Assembly (NCBI GenBank): GCA_947632005.1
Contig: CANRNU010000012.1
Location: 1-63,145, forward strand
Source of the DNA: an uncultured Oscillospiraceae bacterium
Lineage (GTDB): Bacteria; Bacillota; Clostridia; Oscillospirales; Oscillospiraceae
Length of the DNA: 63,145 nucleotides
Direction of reading: 5' to 3'
The notes beneath the pieces were generated by a model that saw only the letters and a list, made by a program, of their open reading frames with translations, made no database searches and was not told the origin of the DNA. Every line of letters starts with the position of its first letter. The first letter of the stretch is position 1. Position numbers and translations under genes: made by a program. Shown piece after piece: positions 33,168-42,519 of this stretch.

Positions 33168-33719
33168 ATGAGAAAGATCCGATATACCCTTGCCGTCCTG
33201 GTGGACAACGAGGCCGGCGTGCTGAGCCAGGTCTCCCGCCTGTTCTCCCGGAAGGGCTACAACATCGAGTCCCTGGCCGTGGGCACCACTGACAATCCCG
33301 CCGTGAGCCGTATCACCATCGAGGTCATGGCCGAAGGGGATGCCCAGGTGCTGCTGCTTTCAAACCAGCTCCGGAAGCTCTTTCCCGTCCACTCGGTGAA
33401 GCTGCTGGACTCCGGCCACTCCATCCGCCGGGAGCTGGTGCTCATCAAGGTCAAGGCCGACACCAGCGAGGCCAGAAACGAGATCATCCAGGTGGCCAAT
33501 GTGTTCCGGGCCAGCATCATCGACGTGGCCCCCTCCTCCCTCACCATCGCCGTCATCGGCCAGGAGGAAAAGACCGAGGCCATCCAGAACCTGATCGAGA
33601 AGCACGGCATCCTGGAGCTGGTCCGCACCGGCGTGGTGGCCCTGGAGCGGGGCGCCTTCACCATCGACGAGGACACCAAGGTCAAGGGCGAGTTCAACTA
33701 CGGCAAAAACGTGCTGTAA
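33168..33719 (+). CDS. ilvN: Acetolactate synthase small (regulatory) subunit
   Basis: A 183-residue IlvN/IlvH subunit. The N-terminal ACT domain (LAVLVDNEAGVLSQVSRLFSRKG) binds valine for feedback control, and the C-terminal ALS domain (VFRASIIDVAPSSLTI, EKTEAIQNLIEKHGILELVRTG) contacts the catalytic subunit. Full-length and close to ilvB. A ribosome site AAGGAGGG precedes the ATG. The operon is then interrupted by 237 bases holding palindromic repeats before ilvC. Confidence 0.95.
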   Translation: MRKIRYTLAVLVDNEAGVLSQVSRLFSRKGYNIESLAVGTTDNPAVSRITIEVMAEGDAQVLLLSNQLRKLFPVHSVKLLDSGHSIRRELVLIKVKADTSEARNEIIQVANVFRASIIDVAPSSLTIAVIGQEEKTEAIQNLIEKHGILELVRTGVVALERGAFTIDEDTKVKGEFNYGKNVL

Positions 33720-33744
33720 CTGCGCCAAAGGCGCCCTCCTCTTA

Positions 33745-33917
33745 GGCTCCCTTGTGCAAAGGGGTCTGTCACGGCAAAGCCGCACCGCTCAAGGCTCCCT
33801 TGTGCAAAGGGAGCTGTCGAGCGAAGCGAGACTGAGGGATTGTTACCATTTCCAAGACTGGTAACGACCCCACCACCGCGCTTCGCGCGGCCCCCTCCCC
33901 CCTTACACAGGGGAGGC
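33745..33917. repeat. MITE-like palindromic repeat, copy 2, with a partial head copy
   Basis: A full copy spans 33793-33917 with the same ends as the 16859-16995 element (GGCTCCCTTGTGCAAAGGGAGC and CCCTTACACAGGGGAGGC) and the shared interior TGAGGGATTGT. Directly upstream, 33745-33770 repeats only the left end (GGCTCCCTTGTGCAAAGGG). The pair sits between ilvN and ilvC inside the operon, leaving the ilvC ribosome site intact. Confidence 0.75.
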
Positions 33918-33956
33918 TGCAAAGAAAAAACTATTTTATTTAAAGGAGTTACTACC

Positions 33957-34985
33957 ATGGCAAAGATGTATTATGAACAGGACTGCGACCTCAACGTACT
34001 GAACGGCAAGAAGATCGCCATCATCGGCTACGGCTCCCAGGGCCACGCCCATGCCCAGAACCTGCGGGACTCCGGCTGCGACGTGATCGTGGGCCTTCGC
34101 AAGGGCAAGAGCTGGGACAAGGCCACCCAGGACGGCTTCACCGTGCTGACCGTGCCCGAGGCCGTGAAGGCCGCCGACATCGTGGTGATGCTGGTCAACG
34201 ACGAACGGGCCGCCGCCATCTATCAGGAGTCCGTGGCCGCCAACCTCACCGCCGGCAAGGCCCTGGCCTTCGCCCACGGCTTCAACATCCGCTACCAGCA
34301 GATCGTGCCCCCCGCGGACGTGGACGTGTTCATGGCGGCCCCCAAGGGCCCCGGCCATACCGTCCGCTCCCAGTATGTGGCCGGCAAGGGCGTGCCCTGC
34401 CTGGTGGCCGTGGAGCAGAACGCCTCTGGCCGGGCTCTGGAAATCGCCCTGGCCTACATCGCCGGCATCGGCGGCGCCCGGGCCGGCATCATGGAGACCA
34501 CCATGCACGACGAGACCGAGACGGACCTGTTCGGCGAGCAGACCGTTCTCTGCGGCGGCGTGGTGGACCTGATGCAGTGCGGCTTCGAGGTCCTGTGCGA
34601 GGCGGGCTATGCCCCCGAGAACGCCTATTTCGAGTGCATCCATGAGATGAAGCTCATCATCGACCTGATCAATAAGGGCGGCATCGCGGCCATGAACTAC
34701 TCCATCTCCGACACCGCCGAGTTCGGCGAGTACATCTCCGGTCCCCGGGTACTGCCCCACGACCAGATCAAGGCCAACATGCGCGCCGTGCTGGCCGACA
34801 TCCAGGACGGCTCCTTTGCCGGCCGCTGGATCGCCGAGAACAAGAATGGCCGCACCTTCTTCAACTCCAAGCGGGCCCTGCTGGCCAAGCACCCCATGGA
34901 GGTCGTGGGCAAGCAGCTTCGGGACAACATGCTCTGGAAGGACAGCGCCGACGGCGACAAGGGCCTGGATTCTGCGTCCAACTAA
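33957..34985 (+). CDS. ilvC: Ketol-acid reductoisomerase
   Basis: A 342-residue class I enzyme that isomerises and reduces acetolactate to dihydroxyisovalerate. The Rossmann motif [18 protein letters not shown] is followed by the cofactor loop [10 protein letters not shown]; its basic and Ser residues are compatible with NADPH. The metal ligands lie in [13 protein letters not shown] and the knotted C-terminal domain includes [10 protein letters not shown]. The ATG at 33957 follows TAAAGGAGTTACTACC. It stands 237 bases from ilvN and may be transcribed from the same operon promoter. Confidence 0.96.
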   Translation: MAKMYYEQDCDLNVLNGKKIAIIGYGSQGHAHAQNLRDSGCDVIVGLRKGKSWDKATQDGFTVLTVPEAVKAADIVVMLVNDERAAAIYQESVAANLTAGKALAFAHGFNIRYQQIVPPADVDVFMAAPKGPGHTVRSQYVAGKGVPCLVAVEQNASGRALEIALAYIAGIGGARAGIMETTMHDETETDLFGEQTVLCGGVVDLMQCGFEVLCEAGYAPENAYFECIHEMKLIIDLINKGGIAAMNYSISDTAEFGEYISGPRVLPHDQIKANMRAVLADIQDGSFAGRWIAENKNGRTFFNSKRALLAKHPMEVVGKQLRDNMLWKDSADGDKGLDSASN

Positions 34986-34994
34986 GACCGATTC

Positions 34995-35025
34995 GTTTGG
35001 AAGGCGCGCTCAGCGCCTTCCAAAC
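34995..35025 (+). other. Intra-operon hairpin between ilvC and ilvD
   Basis: GTTTGGAAGGCGC and GCGCCTTCCAAAC form a perfect 13-bp stem with a five-base loop but no T-tract. It may stabilise the upstream message or cause partial termination, rather than ending the operon. Confidence 0.65.
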
Positions 35026-35083
35026 GAGAAGGATGCGGCCTGCGGAGGCGAACTCTCCGAGGCAAACTGAGGAGGAATGATGC

Positions 35084-36745
35084 ATGCGCTCTGAGCAAGT
35101 CAAAACGGGGGTGGAGCGGACGCCCAACCGCAGTCTGCTCTATGCCCTGGGCTATACAGACGAGGAGCTGAACCGCCCCCTGGTTGGGGTGGTCAGCTCC
35201 TACAATGAGGTCGTCCCCGGCCACATGAACATCGACAAGATCGCCGAGGCCGTTAAGGCCGGCGTCCGGGCCGCGGGCGGCACCCCTATCATGTTCCCCG
35301 CCATCGCCGTGTGCGACGGCATCGCCATGGGCCACATCGGCATGAAGTACTCCCTGGTGACCCGGGACCTGATCGCGGACTCCACCGAGGCCATGGTCCT
35401 GGCCCACCAGTTCGACGGCCTGGTGATGATCCCCAACTGTGACAAGAACGTGCCCGGCCTTCTCATGGCTGCGGCCCGGCTGAACATCCCCACCATCTTC
35501 GTCTCCGGCGGCCCCATGCTGGCGGGGCATCTCTCCGATGGCCGGCGCACCTGCCTCTCCCACATGTTCGAGGCCGTGGGCGCCTACCACGCCGGGAAGC
35601 TGGACGAGGCGGGGGTGGCCGAGTACACGGAAAATGCCTGCCCCACCTGCGGCAGCTGCTCGGGCATGTATACCGCCAACTCCATGAACTGCCTGACCGA
35701 GGCCATCGGCATGGCCCTTCGGGGCAACGGCACCATCCCCGCGGTGTACTCCGCCCGGCTGCGTCTGGCCAAGCACACCGGCATGAAGATCATGGAGCTC
35801 ATCGAGAAGGACCTGAAGCCCCGGGACATCATGACCCCCGCCGCCTTCCACAACGCCGAGACCGTGGACATGGCCCTGGGCTGCTCCACCAACACCATGC
35901 TGCACCTGCCCGCCATCGCCCACGAGGCCGGGGTGGACATCGACCTGCACATGGTCAACGACATCAGCTCCAAGACCCCCAACCTGTGCCACCTGGCCCC
36001 CGCCGGGGACACCTTCATGGAGGACCTGGACCAGGCCGGCGGCGTGTGGGCCGTCATGCATGAGCTGACCAAGGCGGGGCTCCTGGACACCTCCTGCCTC
36101 ACCGTCACCGGAAAGACTGTGGGCGAGAACCTCCAGGGCGTCACGAACCGTGACACCGCCCTCATCCGCCCCCTGGAGGACCCCTACTCCCCCACCGGCG
36201 GCATCGCGGTGCTCTACGGCAACCTGGCCCCGGACGGCTGCGTGGTGAAGCAGAGCGCCGTGGCCCCGGAGATGATGGTCCACACCGGACCCGCCCGGGT
36301 GTTCGATTCGGAGGACGAGGCCATCGCCGTCATCTACGCCGGGGGCATCCACCCCGGGGACGTGGTGGTCATCCGCTATGAGGGCCCCAAGGGCGGCCCC
36401 GGCATGCGGGAGATGCTCAACCCCACCTCCGCCATCGCCGGCATGGGTCTGGGGGAGAGCGTGGCGCTCATCACCGACGGGCGTTTTTCCGGGGCCACCC
36501 GGGGCGCGTCCATCGGCCATGTGAGCCCGGAGGCCGCCTCCGGCGGTCTGATCGGCCTGGTGGAGGAGGGCGACACCATCTCCATCGACATCCCCGCTCA
36601 CAGCATCACCCTGAACGTGCCCGAGGATGTGCTGGCCGCCCGGAAGGCCGCCTGGGTCTGCCCGGAGCCCAAGATCAAGACCGGATATCTGGCCCGGTAT
36701 GCCAAGCTGGTCTCCTCCGCCGACAAGGGCGCCATCCTGCAGTGA
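35084..36745 (+). CDS. ilvD: Dihydroxy-acid dehydratase
   Basis: A 553-residue Fe-S dehydratase that converts dihydroxyisovalerate to 2-oxoisovalerate (and the isoleucine equivalent). Cluster cysteines are seen in NCDKNVPG and [18 protein letters not shown]; the C-terminal [20 protein letters not shown] is the family signature. The start follows GAGGAGGAATGATGC. Its Fe-S cluster is likely oxygen-sensitive, which fits the many oxygen-defence genes nearby in this anaerobe. The DUF815 gene begins two bases after its stop. Confidence 0.96.
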   Translation: MRSEQVKTGVERTPNRSLLYALGYTDEELNRPLVGVVSSYNEVVPGHMNIDKIAEAVKAGVRAAGGTPIMFPAIAVCDGIAMGHIGMKYSLVTRDLIADSTEAMVLAHQFDGLVMIPNCDKNVPGLLMAAARLNIPTIFVSGGPMLAGHLSDGRRTCLSHMFEAVGAYHAGKLDEAGVAEYTENACPTCGSCSGMYTANSMNCLTEAIGMALRGNGTIPAVYSARLRLAKHTGMKIMELIEKDLKPRDIMTPAAFHNAETVDMALGCSTNTMLHLPAIAHEAGVDIDLHMVNDISSKTPNLCHLAPAGDTFMEDLDQAGGVWAVMHELTKAGLLDTSCLTVTGKTVGENLQGVTNRDTALIRPLEDPYSPTGGIAVLYGNLAPDGCVVKQSAVAPEMMVHTGPARVFDSEDEAIAVIYAGGIHPGDVVVIRYEGPKGGPGMREMLNPTSAIAGMGLGESVALITDGRFSGATRGASIGHVSPEAASGGLIGLVEEGDTISIDIPAHSITLNVPEDVLAARKAAWVCPEPKIKTGYLARYAKLVSSADKGAILQ

Positions 36746-36747
36746 CC

Positions 36748-38016
36748 ATGCCGGGCGTACGAGAACTTTTGGACCGGCTGGTCCTGTACCGGCCCGGCCC
36801 GGACAGTCTGCTGTCCGCCCTCGCCCCCGCGCTGGACGGGGCGGCCCCCGCCGCCCCCGCCCTGGGAGCTCTGTTGTCCGAGGCCGCCCAGAGCGGCTGG
36901 GAGGGCGACCTGTGGCACTGTGCCCTGGCCCAGGCCCTGGCAGAAAACGAGAACCCCTTCTCCCTGGACAGCGAGCGCCGCACGGCCCGGCATGACAGCC
37001 TGTGGCAGGTGGCTCTGGAGGACATGGAGGTCTTTCGGGCCCTGTTCGCGCTGGACCTTCCTGACCGCTTCAAGGCGGCAAAATACTTCTCCCACGAGGC
37101 CCCCAACGCCCCCCGGAGGGAGGCCGGCGACCGCGTCCAGGCCCTGGCCCGGGAATTGGCCCGGACCGCGGACCCGGAGCTCATGCTGGGGACGCTCACC
37201 CGGTTCTATAAAGTCCACGGTGTGGGGCTGCTGGGTCTGGGAGAGCTGTTCCGGATCCGGGAGGAAGACGGCCATGCCGTTCTGTTCCCTGTGGAGGGCC
37301 GGCGGGATGTGCGCCTGGCAGGTCTGGTGGGCTACGAAGACCAGAAGAAGAAGCTCCTGGAGAACACCCTGGCCTTCCTCGCCGGCCACCGGGCCAACAA
37401 CGCGCTCCTCTACGGCGACGCCGGCACAGGCAAATCCACCAGCGTCCAGGCCCTGGCCAACGAGTATGCCCCCCAGGGGCTGCGGCTCATCGAGCTTTAC
37501 AAGCACCAGTTCTCCCTCATCCCCGACCTTCTGGGCCGCATCAAGGGCCGGAACTACCGCTTCATCCTCCTGCTGGATGACCTGTCCTTCGAGGAGAACG
37601 AGGTGGAGTACAAGCATCTGAAGGCGGTCATGGAGGGCGGCGGCGAGGCCGCGCCGGAAAATGTGCTCATCTACGCCACCAGCAACCGGCGGCATCTCAT
37701 CAAGGAGACCTGGTCCGACCGGAACGACATGCAGCACGACGGGGACATCCACCGCTCCGACACCATGGAGGAAAAGCTGTCCCTGGCCGGGCGCTTTGGA
37801 CTGCAGATATACTATCCCAACCCCACCTTTGAGGAATACCACACCATCGTCCGGACCCTGGCCCGGCAGACACAGACCCTGGACAGCATGACCGACGAGG
37901 AGCTCCGGGCCGCCGCCGCGGCCTGGCAGGTCCGCCGGGGCAGCCGCTCCGGCCGCACGGCCCAGCAGTTCGTCCAAAGCCTTCTGTGCCGCGCCCCGGA
38001 AGAAAGAGAGACGTGA
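36748..38016 (+). CDS. DUF815 AAA+ ATPase
   Basis: A protein of about 422 residues with a central AAA+ domain: Walker A YGDAGTGKSTS near residue 225, Walker B FILLLDDLSF and sensor-like VLIYATSNRRHLIKE. The N-terminal 190 residues are helical and unassigned. This architecture is the DUF815 family, whose function is unknown though it is widespread in bacteria. It lies between ilvD and ilvA, with its stop codon overlapping the ilvA start (TGATG), so it should be translated with the isoleucine enzymes. A GTG at 36742 overlapping the ilvD stop is an alternative start; no clear ribosome site is seen for either. Confidence 0.85.
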   Translation: MPGVRELLDRLVLYRPGPDSLLSALAPALDGAAPAAPALGALLSEAAQSGWEGDLWHCALAQALAENENPFSLDSERRTARHDSLWQVALEDMEVFRALFALDLPDRFKAAKYFSHEAPNAPRREAGDRVQALARELARTADPELMLGTLTRFYKVHGVGLLGLGELFRIREEDGHAVLFPVEGRRDVRLAGLVGYEDQKKKLLENTLAFLAGHRANNALLYGDAGTGKSTSVQALANEYAPQGLRLIELYKHQFSLIPDLLGRIKGRNYRFILLLDDLSFEENEVEYKHLKAVMEGGGEAAPENVLIYATSNRRHLIKETWSDRNDMQHDGDIHRSDTMEEKLSLAGRFGLQIYYPNPTFEEYHTIVRTLARQTQTLDSMTDEELRAAAAAWQVRRGSRSGRTAQQFVQSLLCRAPEERET

Positions 38017-39236
38017 TGAACATGCTCACACTGGACAAGATCTATCAGGCGGCCTTCACCCTGAAAGGCGTGGCCCGCAGGACCGACCTTCTGCACGCGG
38101 TCAACCTCCCCGGCGAGGCGGAGATATATCTGAAGAGCGAGAACCTGCAGGTGACCGGCTCCTTCAAGCTCCGGGGCGCCTACAACAAAATATCCTCCCT
38201 GACCGAGGAGCAGAAGGCGGCGGGCATCATCGCCTGTTCCGCCGGGAACCACGCCCAGGGCGTGGCCCTGGCCGCCACCCGCATGGGCATCCGCAGCGTG
38301 GTCTGCATGCCCGACGGTGCCCCCATCAGCAAGGTGGAGGCCACCAAGCGCCTGGGCGCAGAGGTAGTCCTGGTGAAGGGCGGCTATGACGACGCCCACG
38401 CCTATGCCATCGAACTGCAAAAGAAGACCGGTGCCACCTTCATCCACCCCTTCAACGACGAGCTGGTCATCGCCGGTCAGGGCACCATCGGCCTGGAGAT
38501 ACTGGACCAGCTGCCGGACGTGGACGCGGTGATCGTGCCCGTGGGCGGCGGCGGGCTCATCTCCGGCGTGGCCTGCGCCGTGAAGAACCTGAATCCCAAC
38601 GTGAAGGTCTACGGCGTCCAGGCGGCGGGAGCACCCAGCATGGCCAACAGCCAGCGGGACGGACGGATCGTCACCCTGGACAGCGCCGCCACCTTCGCCG
38701 ACGGCATCGCCGTGAAGACGCCGGGAGACCTGACCTTTGCCATGACCAGGGCGTATGTGGACGACATCGTCACCGTCTCTGAGGACGAGACCGCCGCGGC
38801 CATCCTGGCCCTCATCGAGCAGCAGAAACTCATCGCCGAAGGCGCCGGGGCCGTGAGCGTGGCGGCGGCCATCTTCAACAAGCTGCCCCTGGCGGGAAAG
38901 AAGACCGTGTGCATCGTCTCCGGAGGCAACATCGACGTGAACATCCTCTCCCGGGTCATCACCCGGGGCCTGGTCATGGGCGGACGCAACAGCGTGCTGC
39001 AGATCGCCCTGGAGGACAAGCCCGGGCAGCTGCTGGGGGTCAGCGAGATCATCTCCCGCTGCGGCGGCAACGTGGTCTCCGTCCACCACGAGCGGTCCGA
39101 CGCCAACATGGCCATCTCCAGCTGCTTCCTGAAGATCGGCATGGAGACCCGGGACTTCGCCCAGATACAGACCATCAAGGACGAGCTCACCCGGGCGGGC
39201 TTCCACATCGTCACCGACCGCATCCAGGAAAACTGA
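38016..39236 (+). CDS. ilvA: Threonine ammonia-lyase
   Basis: A 406-residue PLP enzyme that deaminates threonine to 2-oxobutyrate, the first step of isoleucine synthesis. The PLP lysine is Lys51 in SFKLRGAYNK, the phosphate loop is VGGGGLISG, and one C-terminal ACT domain (EDKPGQLLGVSEIISRCGGNVVSV) lies at about residue 330-400. Its length is that of single-ACT enzymes (short IlvA/TdcB type) rather than 500-residue enterobacterial IlvA. It is the last gene of the operon, translationally coupled to DUF815, and is followed by a terminator. Confidence 0.94.
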   Translation: MNMLTLDKIYQAAFTLKGVARRTDLLHAVNLPGEAEIYLKSENLQVTGSFKLRGAYNKISSLTEEQKAAGIIACSAGNHAQGVALAATRMGIRSVVCMPDGAPISKVEATKRLGAEVVLVKGGYDDAHAYAIELQKKTGATFIHPFNDELVIAGQGTIGLEILDQLPDVDAVIVPVGGGGLISGVACAVKNLNPNVKVYGVQAAGAPSMANSQRDGRIVTLDSAATFADGIAVKTPGDLTFAMTRAYVDDIVTVSEDETAAAILALIEQQKLIAEGAGAVSVAAAIFNKLPLAGKKTVCIVSGGNIDVNILSRVITRGLVMGGRNSVLQIALEDKPGQLLGVSEIISRCGGNVVSVHHERSDANMAISSCFLKIGMETRDFAQIQTIKDELTRAGFHIVTDRIQEN

Positions 39237-39254
39237 ACCGGCAAACCCACAGAA

Positions 39255-39292
39255 ACGGCCTCCCCGCCGCATCCCGGCGGGAGGCCGTCATT
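39255..39292 (+). terminator. Terminator of the leu/ilv operon
   Basis: ACGGCCTCCC...GCCG and CGGCGGGAGGCCGT form a long GC-rich stem, followed by CATTTTAT, 18 bases after the ilvA stop. Confidence 0.85.
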
Positions 39293-39337
39293 TTATCTCT
39301 CCGCTTCGTGACCCCCTCTTCCTGGGGCTGTCCCGAT

Positions 39338-39400
39338 TTTACGCAGATTTTACACGCTGCCGGTAGCGGATCTTACACGACTCTGGCATAATCGTATCAT
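39338..39400 (+). promoter_or_regulatory. Promoter of the two-component system with PHO-box-like direct repeats
   Basis: TTTACG (39338-39343) and TTTACA (39349-39354) are direct repeats with an 11-base period, and CTTACA (39372-39377) lies about two periods further. The last doubles as a -35, 17 bases before TATCAT (39395-39400). This pattern resembles PhoP/PhoB boxes (TTWACA-N5-TTWACA) and suggests autoregulation by the response regulator encoded next. Confidence 0.55.
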
Positions 39401-39481
39401 AGGAGAGAAGACCGCCCCGGCGCTTGCATCCGGGGCGAAAGGGAAATATAATATTGACCGCGGCTGAAGGGAGGGACCTCG

Positions 39482-40162
39482 GTGAACATGATCTACTGCC
39501 TGGAGGACGACGACGGCGTCCGCAACCTCATCTTATACACCCTGGGCACCGCGGGCTATGAGGCCCGGGGCTTCGCCGAGAGCGGGGCATTCTGGCAGGC
39601 CATGGGGGAGCAGACGCCCCAGCTCATCCTGCTGGACATCATGCTCCCCGGAGAGGACGGCATGCAGGTGCTGGAAAAGCTCCGGGCCCGGCCTGCCACC
39701 GCCCGGATCCCGGTCATCATGACCACCGCCAAGGGCACGGAGTTCGACAAGGTCACGGGCCTGGACACCGGGGCGGACGACTATCTGGTGAAGCCTTTTG
39801 GCATGATGGAGATGATCTCCCGCATCAAGGCCGTCCTGCGCCGGGCGGCGCCGGCGGCGGAGGCAGGCGTGCTGCGCACAGGCGCCCTCACCCTGGACCA
39901 GGCACGGCACACCGTCACGGTTTCCGGACAGCGGGTGGCGCTCACCCTGAAGGAATATGAGCTGCTGCGTCTTCTGATGGCCAACCCCGGCCGGGCCTTC
40001 GACCGGGAGACCCTGCTGCAAAAGATATGGGACACAGACTACGCCGGTGAGACCAGGACCGTGGACGTGCACATCCGCTCCCTCCGGGCCAAGCTGGGCG
40101 CGGCGGGGGACTGCATCGAGACGGTCCGGGGCGTTGGCTACCGCATGGAGGACAGGCCATGA
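39482..40162 (+). CDS. OmpR/PhoB-family response regulator
   Basis: A 226-residue regulator. The receiver domain has the acidic pair near residues 9-11, the phospho-acceptor Asp52 (LLDIMLPGEDG) and the conserved Lys in DDYLVKPFG; the winged-helix output domain covers about 130-225 (VALTLKEYELLRLLM, TVDVHIRSLRAKL, RGVGYRM). The GTG at 39482 follows AGGGAGGG; the ATG at 39488 is an alternative. Direct repeats of PHO-box type lie in its promoter and a PhoR-like kinase overlaps its end, so phosphate control is plausible but unproven. Confidence 0.92.
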   Translation: MNMIYCLEDDDGVRNLILYTLGTAGYEARGFAESGAFWQAMGEQTPQLILLDIMLPGEDGMQVLEKLRARPATARIPVIMTTAKGTEFDKVTGLDTGADDYLVKPFGMMEMISRIKAVLRRAAPAAEAGVLRTGALTLDQARHTVTVSGQRVALTLKEYELLRLLMANPGRAFDRETLLQKIWDTDYAGETRTVDVHIRSLRAKLGAAGDCIETVRGVGYRMEDRP

Positions 40163-41478
40163 CAAGAAAGATCTTCCGCTCCCTGTGTCTGGTGGCGTTC
40201 ACGGTGTTTTTCGCCTCCGTGACGCTCATCATGGGGGTGCTGTACGGGTACTTCTCCCGCATCCAGCAGACCCAGCTGCGCATGCAGACAGAGCTGGCCG
40301 CCCAGGGGGTGGAGAAGAGCGGGATGGCCTACTTCGACGGCCTGGACATCCAGGACTACCGCATCACCTGGATCGCCGCCGACGGAAAGGTCCTGTACGA
40401 CGACAGCGACGCCCCCACCGCCTCCATGGAGAACCACCTGGCGCGGGAAGAGGTCCAGGAGGCCCTCTCCAAGGGCTTCGGCCAGAGCCACCGCTACTCC
40501 GCCACCCTGACAGAGCGGATGCTCTACGCCGCCCAAAAGCTCTCCGACGGCACGGTGCTCCGCCTGGCCATCGCCCAGAGCTCCATCCTGACCATGATGC
40601 TGGGGGTGGGGCAGGGCTTCGCGGCGGTGATCCTCATCGCCCTGGTCCTGTCCGTCTTCCTGGCCAAGCAGCTGAGCCGCCGCATCGTGGAGCCCCTGAA
40701 CGCCCTGGACCTGGACCGGCCCCTGGAAAACGAGGGCTACCAGGAGATACGTCCCCTGCTCAGGCGCCTGGACAGCCAGCAGAAGCTGCTCCGGGACCAG
40801 ACCGAGATGCGCCGGGAATTCACCGCCAACGTGTCCCATGAGCTGAAAACGCCTCTGCACCTCATCTCCGGCTATGCCGAGCTCATCCAAAACGGCCTGG
40901 TGAGAGACGAGGACATCCGGCCCTTCGCCGGGAAGATATACGACGGGGCCCAGCAGATGGTGAAGCTGGTGGAGGACATCATCAGCCTGTCCCACCTGGA
41001 CGAGGGCGCGCAGGACATGCAGTTTGAGGCCACAGACCTGTACGAAACGGCCGCCGCCGTGGTGACGGCGCTGGAGCCGGAGGCAGAAAAGGCGGGCGTC
41101 ACCCTCACCCTCACCGGGCAGCCAGCCCCCATGGAGGGCATCCCCGCGCTGCTGCGGAGCATCGTGCTGAACCTGAGCGAGAACGGCGTAAAATACGGCC
41201 ATCCCGGCGGCAAGGTGGAGGTGGACGTCTCCCCGGAGGCGGACGCCGTCCGGCTCACGGTCCGGGACGACGGCCCCGGCATCCCCCCGGAACAGCAGGA
41301 GCAGGTCTTCGAGCGGTTCTACCGGGGCGAGAAGAGCCACAGCAAGTCTGTTCCCGGCACCGGCCTGGGCCTGTCCATCGTCAAGCACGCCGCCCTGGTC
41401 CACCGGGCAGCGCTGGACCTCAAAAGCGCCCCCGGCGTCGGCACCGCCGTCACCGTGACCTTCCCCCGGGAGAGATGA
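40159..41478 (+). CDS. Sensor histidine kinase (PhoR-like)
   Basis: A 439-residue membrane kinase. Helices at about 8-30 and 145-170 bracket an extracytoplasmic sensor region of about 110 residues; a HAMP-like linker follows, then the dimerisation domain with phospho-His227 (VSHELKTPLH) and the ATPase domain with N box NLSENGVKYG, DDGPGIP, FERFYR and GTGLGLSIV. The N box has Gly where Ala is usual. It overlaps the regulator gene by four bases (ATGA), so the two form a pair. The ligand cannot be inferred from the sensor domain. Confidence 0.93.
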   Translation: MTRKIFRSLCLVAFTVFFASVTLIMGVLYGYFSRIQQTQLRMQTELAAQGVEKSGMAYFDGLDIQDYRITWIAADGKVLYDDSDAPTASMENHLAREEVQEALSKGFGQSHRYSATLTERMLYAAQKLSDGTVLRLAIAQSSILTMMLGVGQGFAAVILIALVLSVFLAKQLSRRIVEPLNALDLDRPLENEGYQEIRPLLRRLDSQQKLLRDQTEMRREFTANVSHELKTPLHLISGYAELIQNGLVRDEDIRPFAGKIYDGAQQMVKLVEDIISLSHLDEGAQDMQFEATDLYETAAAVVTALEPEAEKAGVTLTLTGQPAPMEGIPALLRSIVLNLSENGVKYGHPGGKVEVDVSPEADAVRLTVRDDGPGIPPEQQEQVFERFYRGEKSHSKSVPGTGLGLSIVKHAALVHRAALDLKSAPGVGTAVTVTFPRER

Positions 41479-41481
41479 AAG

Positions 41482-41526
41482 ACCGGGGGAGACGCTTCAC
41501 CCAAAAAGCGTCTCCCCCGGTATGTT
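41482..41526 (+). terminator. Terminator of the two-component operon
   Basis: ACCGGGGGAGACGCTT and AAGCGTCTCCCCCGGT form a 16-bp perfect stem with an eight-base loop, followed by ATGTTTTTTG. Its stem resembles the hairpin at 51780-51809. Confidence 0.9.
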
Positions 41527-41535
41527 TTTTGCTGT

Positions 41536-42375
41536 TTACCCGTTCACGGCACGGATGAGGTCCGGCAGGCAAGTCTCGAACCGGACGCCGTACCAGTGCT
41601 CGGCCTTGTCGGGCATGGTGACCTTGATGCACTCCACGGTATAGTCCACCGCGATGCGCAGCGCGTCTTGCAGGGACTTGCCCAGCACCACCGCCCCGGC
41701 CAGGGCCGAAGTGAAGATGTCCCCAGTGCCATGGAAGGACGCGTCGATGTTCTCCCGGAAATACTGGAAATACTCCCCGCTCCGGGAATCGTAGGCCACC
41801 ACGCCCTGGTGGGCCCCGTCGTACACCACCCCGGTCACCGCCGCCACCCGGCAGCCAAAGGCCGCCAGCCGCTGCAGCACCCCGTGGATATACGCCTCGT
41901 CATAGCCGGCAGGGACATACTCCTCCCCCAGCATATAGGACGCCTCCGTCAGGTTCGGCACGATCACGTCCGCCATGCCGCACAGCTTGGCCATCTCTTT
42001 GGCGTACGCCTCGTCGAAGCCGGCGTAAAGCTTGCCGTTGTCGGCGAACACCGGGTCCACGATCTTCACCATCTCCGGGAACAGCCGGAAGTAATCGGCC
42101 ACCATGCCGATCATCTCGCTGCTGCCCAGATATCCCGTGCTCACCCCGTCGAAGGTCAGTCCTTCCCGCTTCCAGTGCTCCGCAATGGCGGGCAGGTCGG
42201 CGGACAGGTCCCGGAAGGTCCAGCCCGTGAAGCCGCCTGTGTGGGTGGACAGGACGGCGGTGGGGATGGGGCATACCTCCAGGCCCATGGCCGACAGGAT
42301 GGGATGGGCCACTGTCAGTGAGCACTTGCCAAAGCAGGACAGGTCCTGAATGGTCATGATCCTCTTCTGTTTCAT
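41536..42375 (-). CDS. Pyridoxal/pyridoxamine kinase
   Basis: A 279-residue ribokinase-fold kinase that phosphorylates B6 vitamers to make PLP. The ATG at 42375 follows AGAGAGGTGTCCGCG. Family features: the N-terminal TIQDLSCFGKCSLTVAHP with the pyridine-binding Ser, the DPVFADNGKLY block and the anion-hole/catalytic HGTGDIFTSAL. It fits PdxK/PdxY rather than ThiD by length and the SCFGKCSL start. A palindrome over its promoter resembles PdxR-type operators, consistent with B6-dependent control. Confidence 0.9.
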   Translation of the reverse strand: MKQKRIMTIQDLSCFGKCSLTVAHPILSAMGLEVCPIPTAVLSTHTGGFTGWTFRDLSADLPAIAEHWKREGLTFDGVSTGYLGSSEMIGMVADYFRLFPEMVKIVDPVFADNGKLYAGFDEAYAKEMAKLCGMADVIVPNLTEASYMLGEEYVPAGYDEAYIHGVLQRLAAFGCRVAAVTGVVYDGAHQGVVAYDSRSGEYFQYFRENIDASFHGTGDIFTSALAGAVVLGKSLQDALRIAVDYTVECIKVTMPDKAEHWYGVRFETCLPDLIRAVNG

Positions 42376-42416
42376 CGCGGACACCTCTCTGTCAAGATTT
42401 GATAGCTCCACTATAT

Positions 42417-42451
42417 CACAAACTGGCTCTATGAAAAGAGCCAGTTTTGTG
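42417..42451 (-). promoter_or_regulatory. Palindromic operator over the pyridoxal kinase promoter
   Basis: AAACTGGCTCT and AGAGCCAGTTT form an inverted repeat with a short spacer, immediately upstream of a -10 TATAGT on the minus strand. The half site resembles the AAAGTGGWTCTA consensus I recall for MocR-type PdxR regulators. No regulator gene is in the window. Confidence 0.55.
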
Positions 42452-42482
42452 AAAAAATATAATATCAGTTTCCCGCGCATAA

Positions 42483-42514
42483 GCCGTCCCGCCTCCGGTC
42501 GGAGGCGGGACGGC
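42483..42514 (-). terminator. Terminator of the LTA-synthase-like gene
   Basis: GCCGTCCCGCCTCC and GGAGGCGGGACGGC form a 14-bp stem with a four-base loop, five bases after the stop codon on the minus strand. No T-run follows. Confidence 0.65.
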
Positions 42515-42519
42515 ACGCA

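Noticed and set aside
34995-35025. Terminator splitting the operon between ilvC and ilvD
   Set aside because: The stem is strong, but there is no T-tract and no promoter is seen before ilvD, so I treat it as an internal hairpin.
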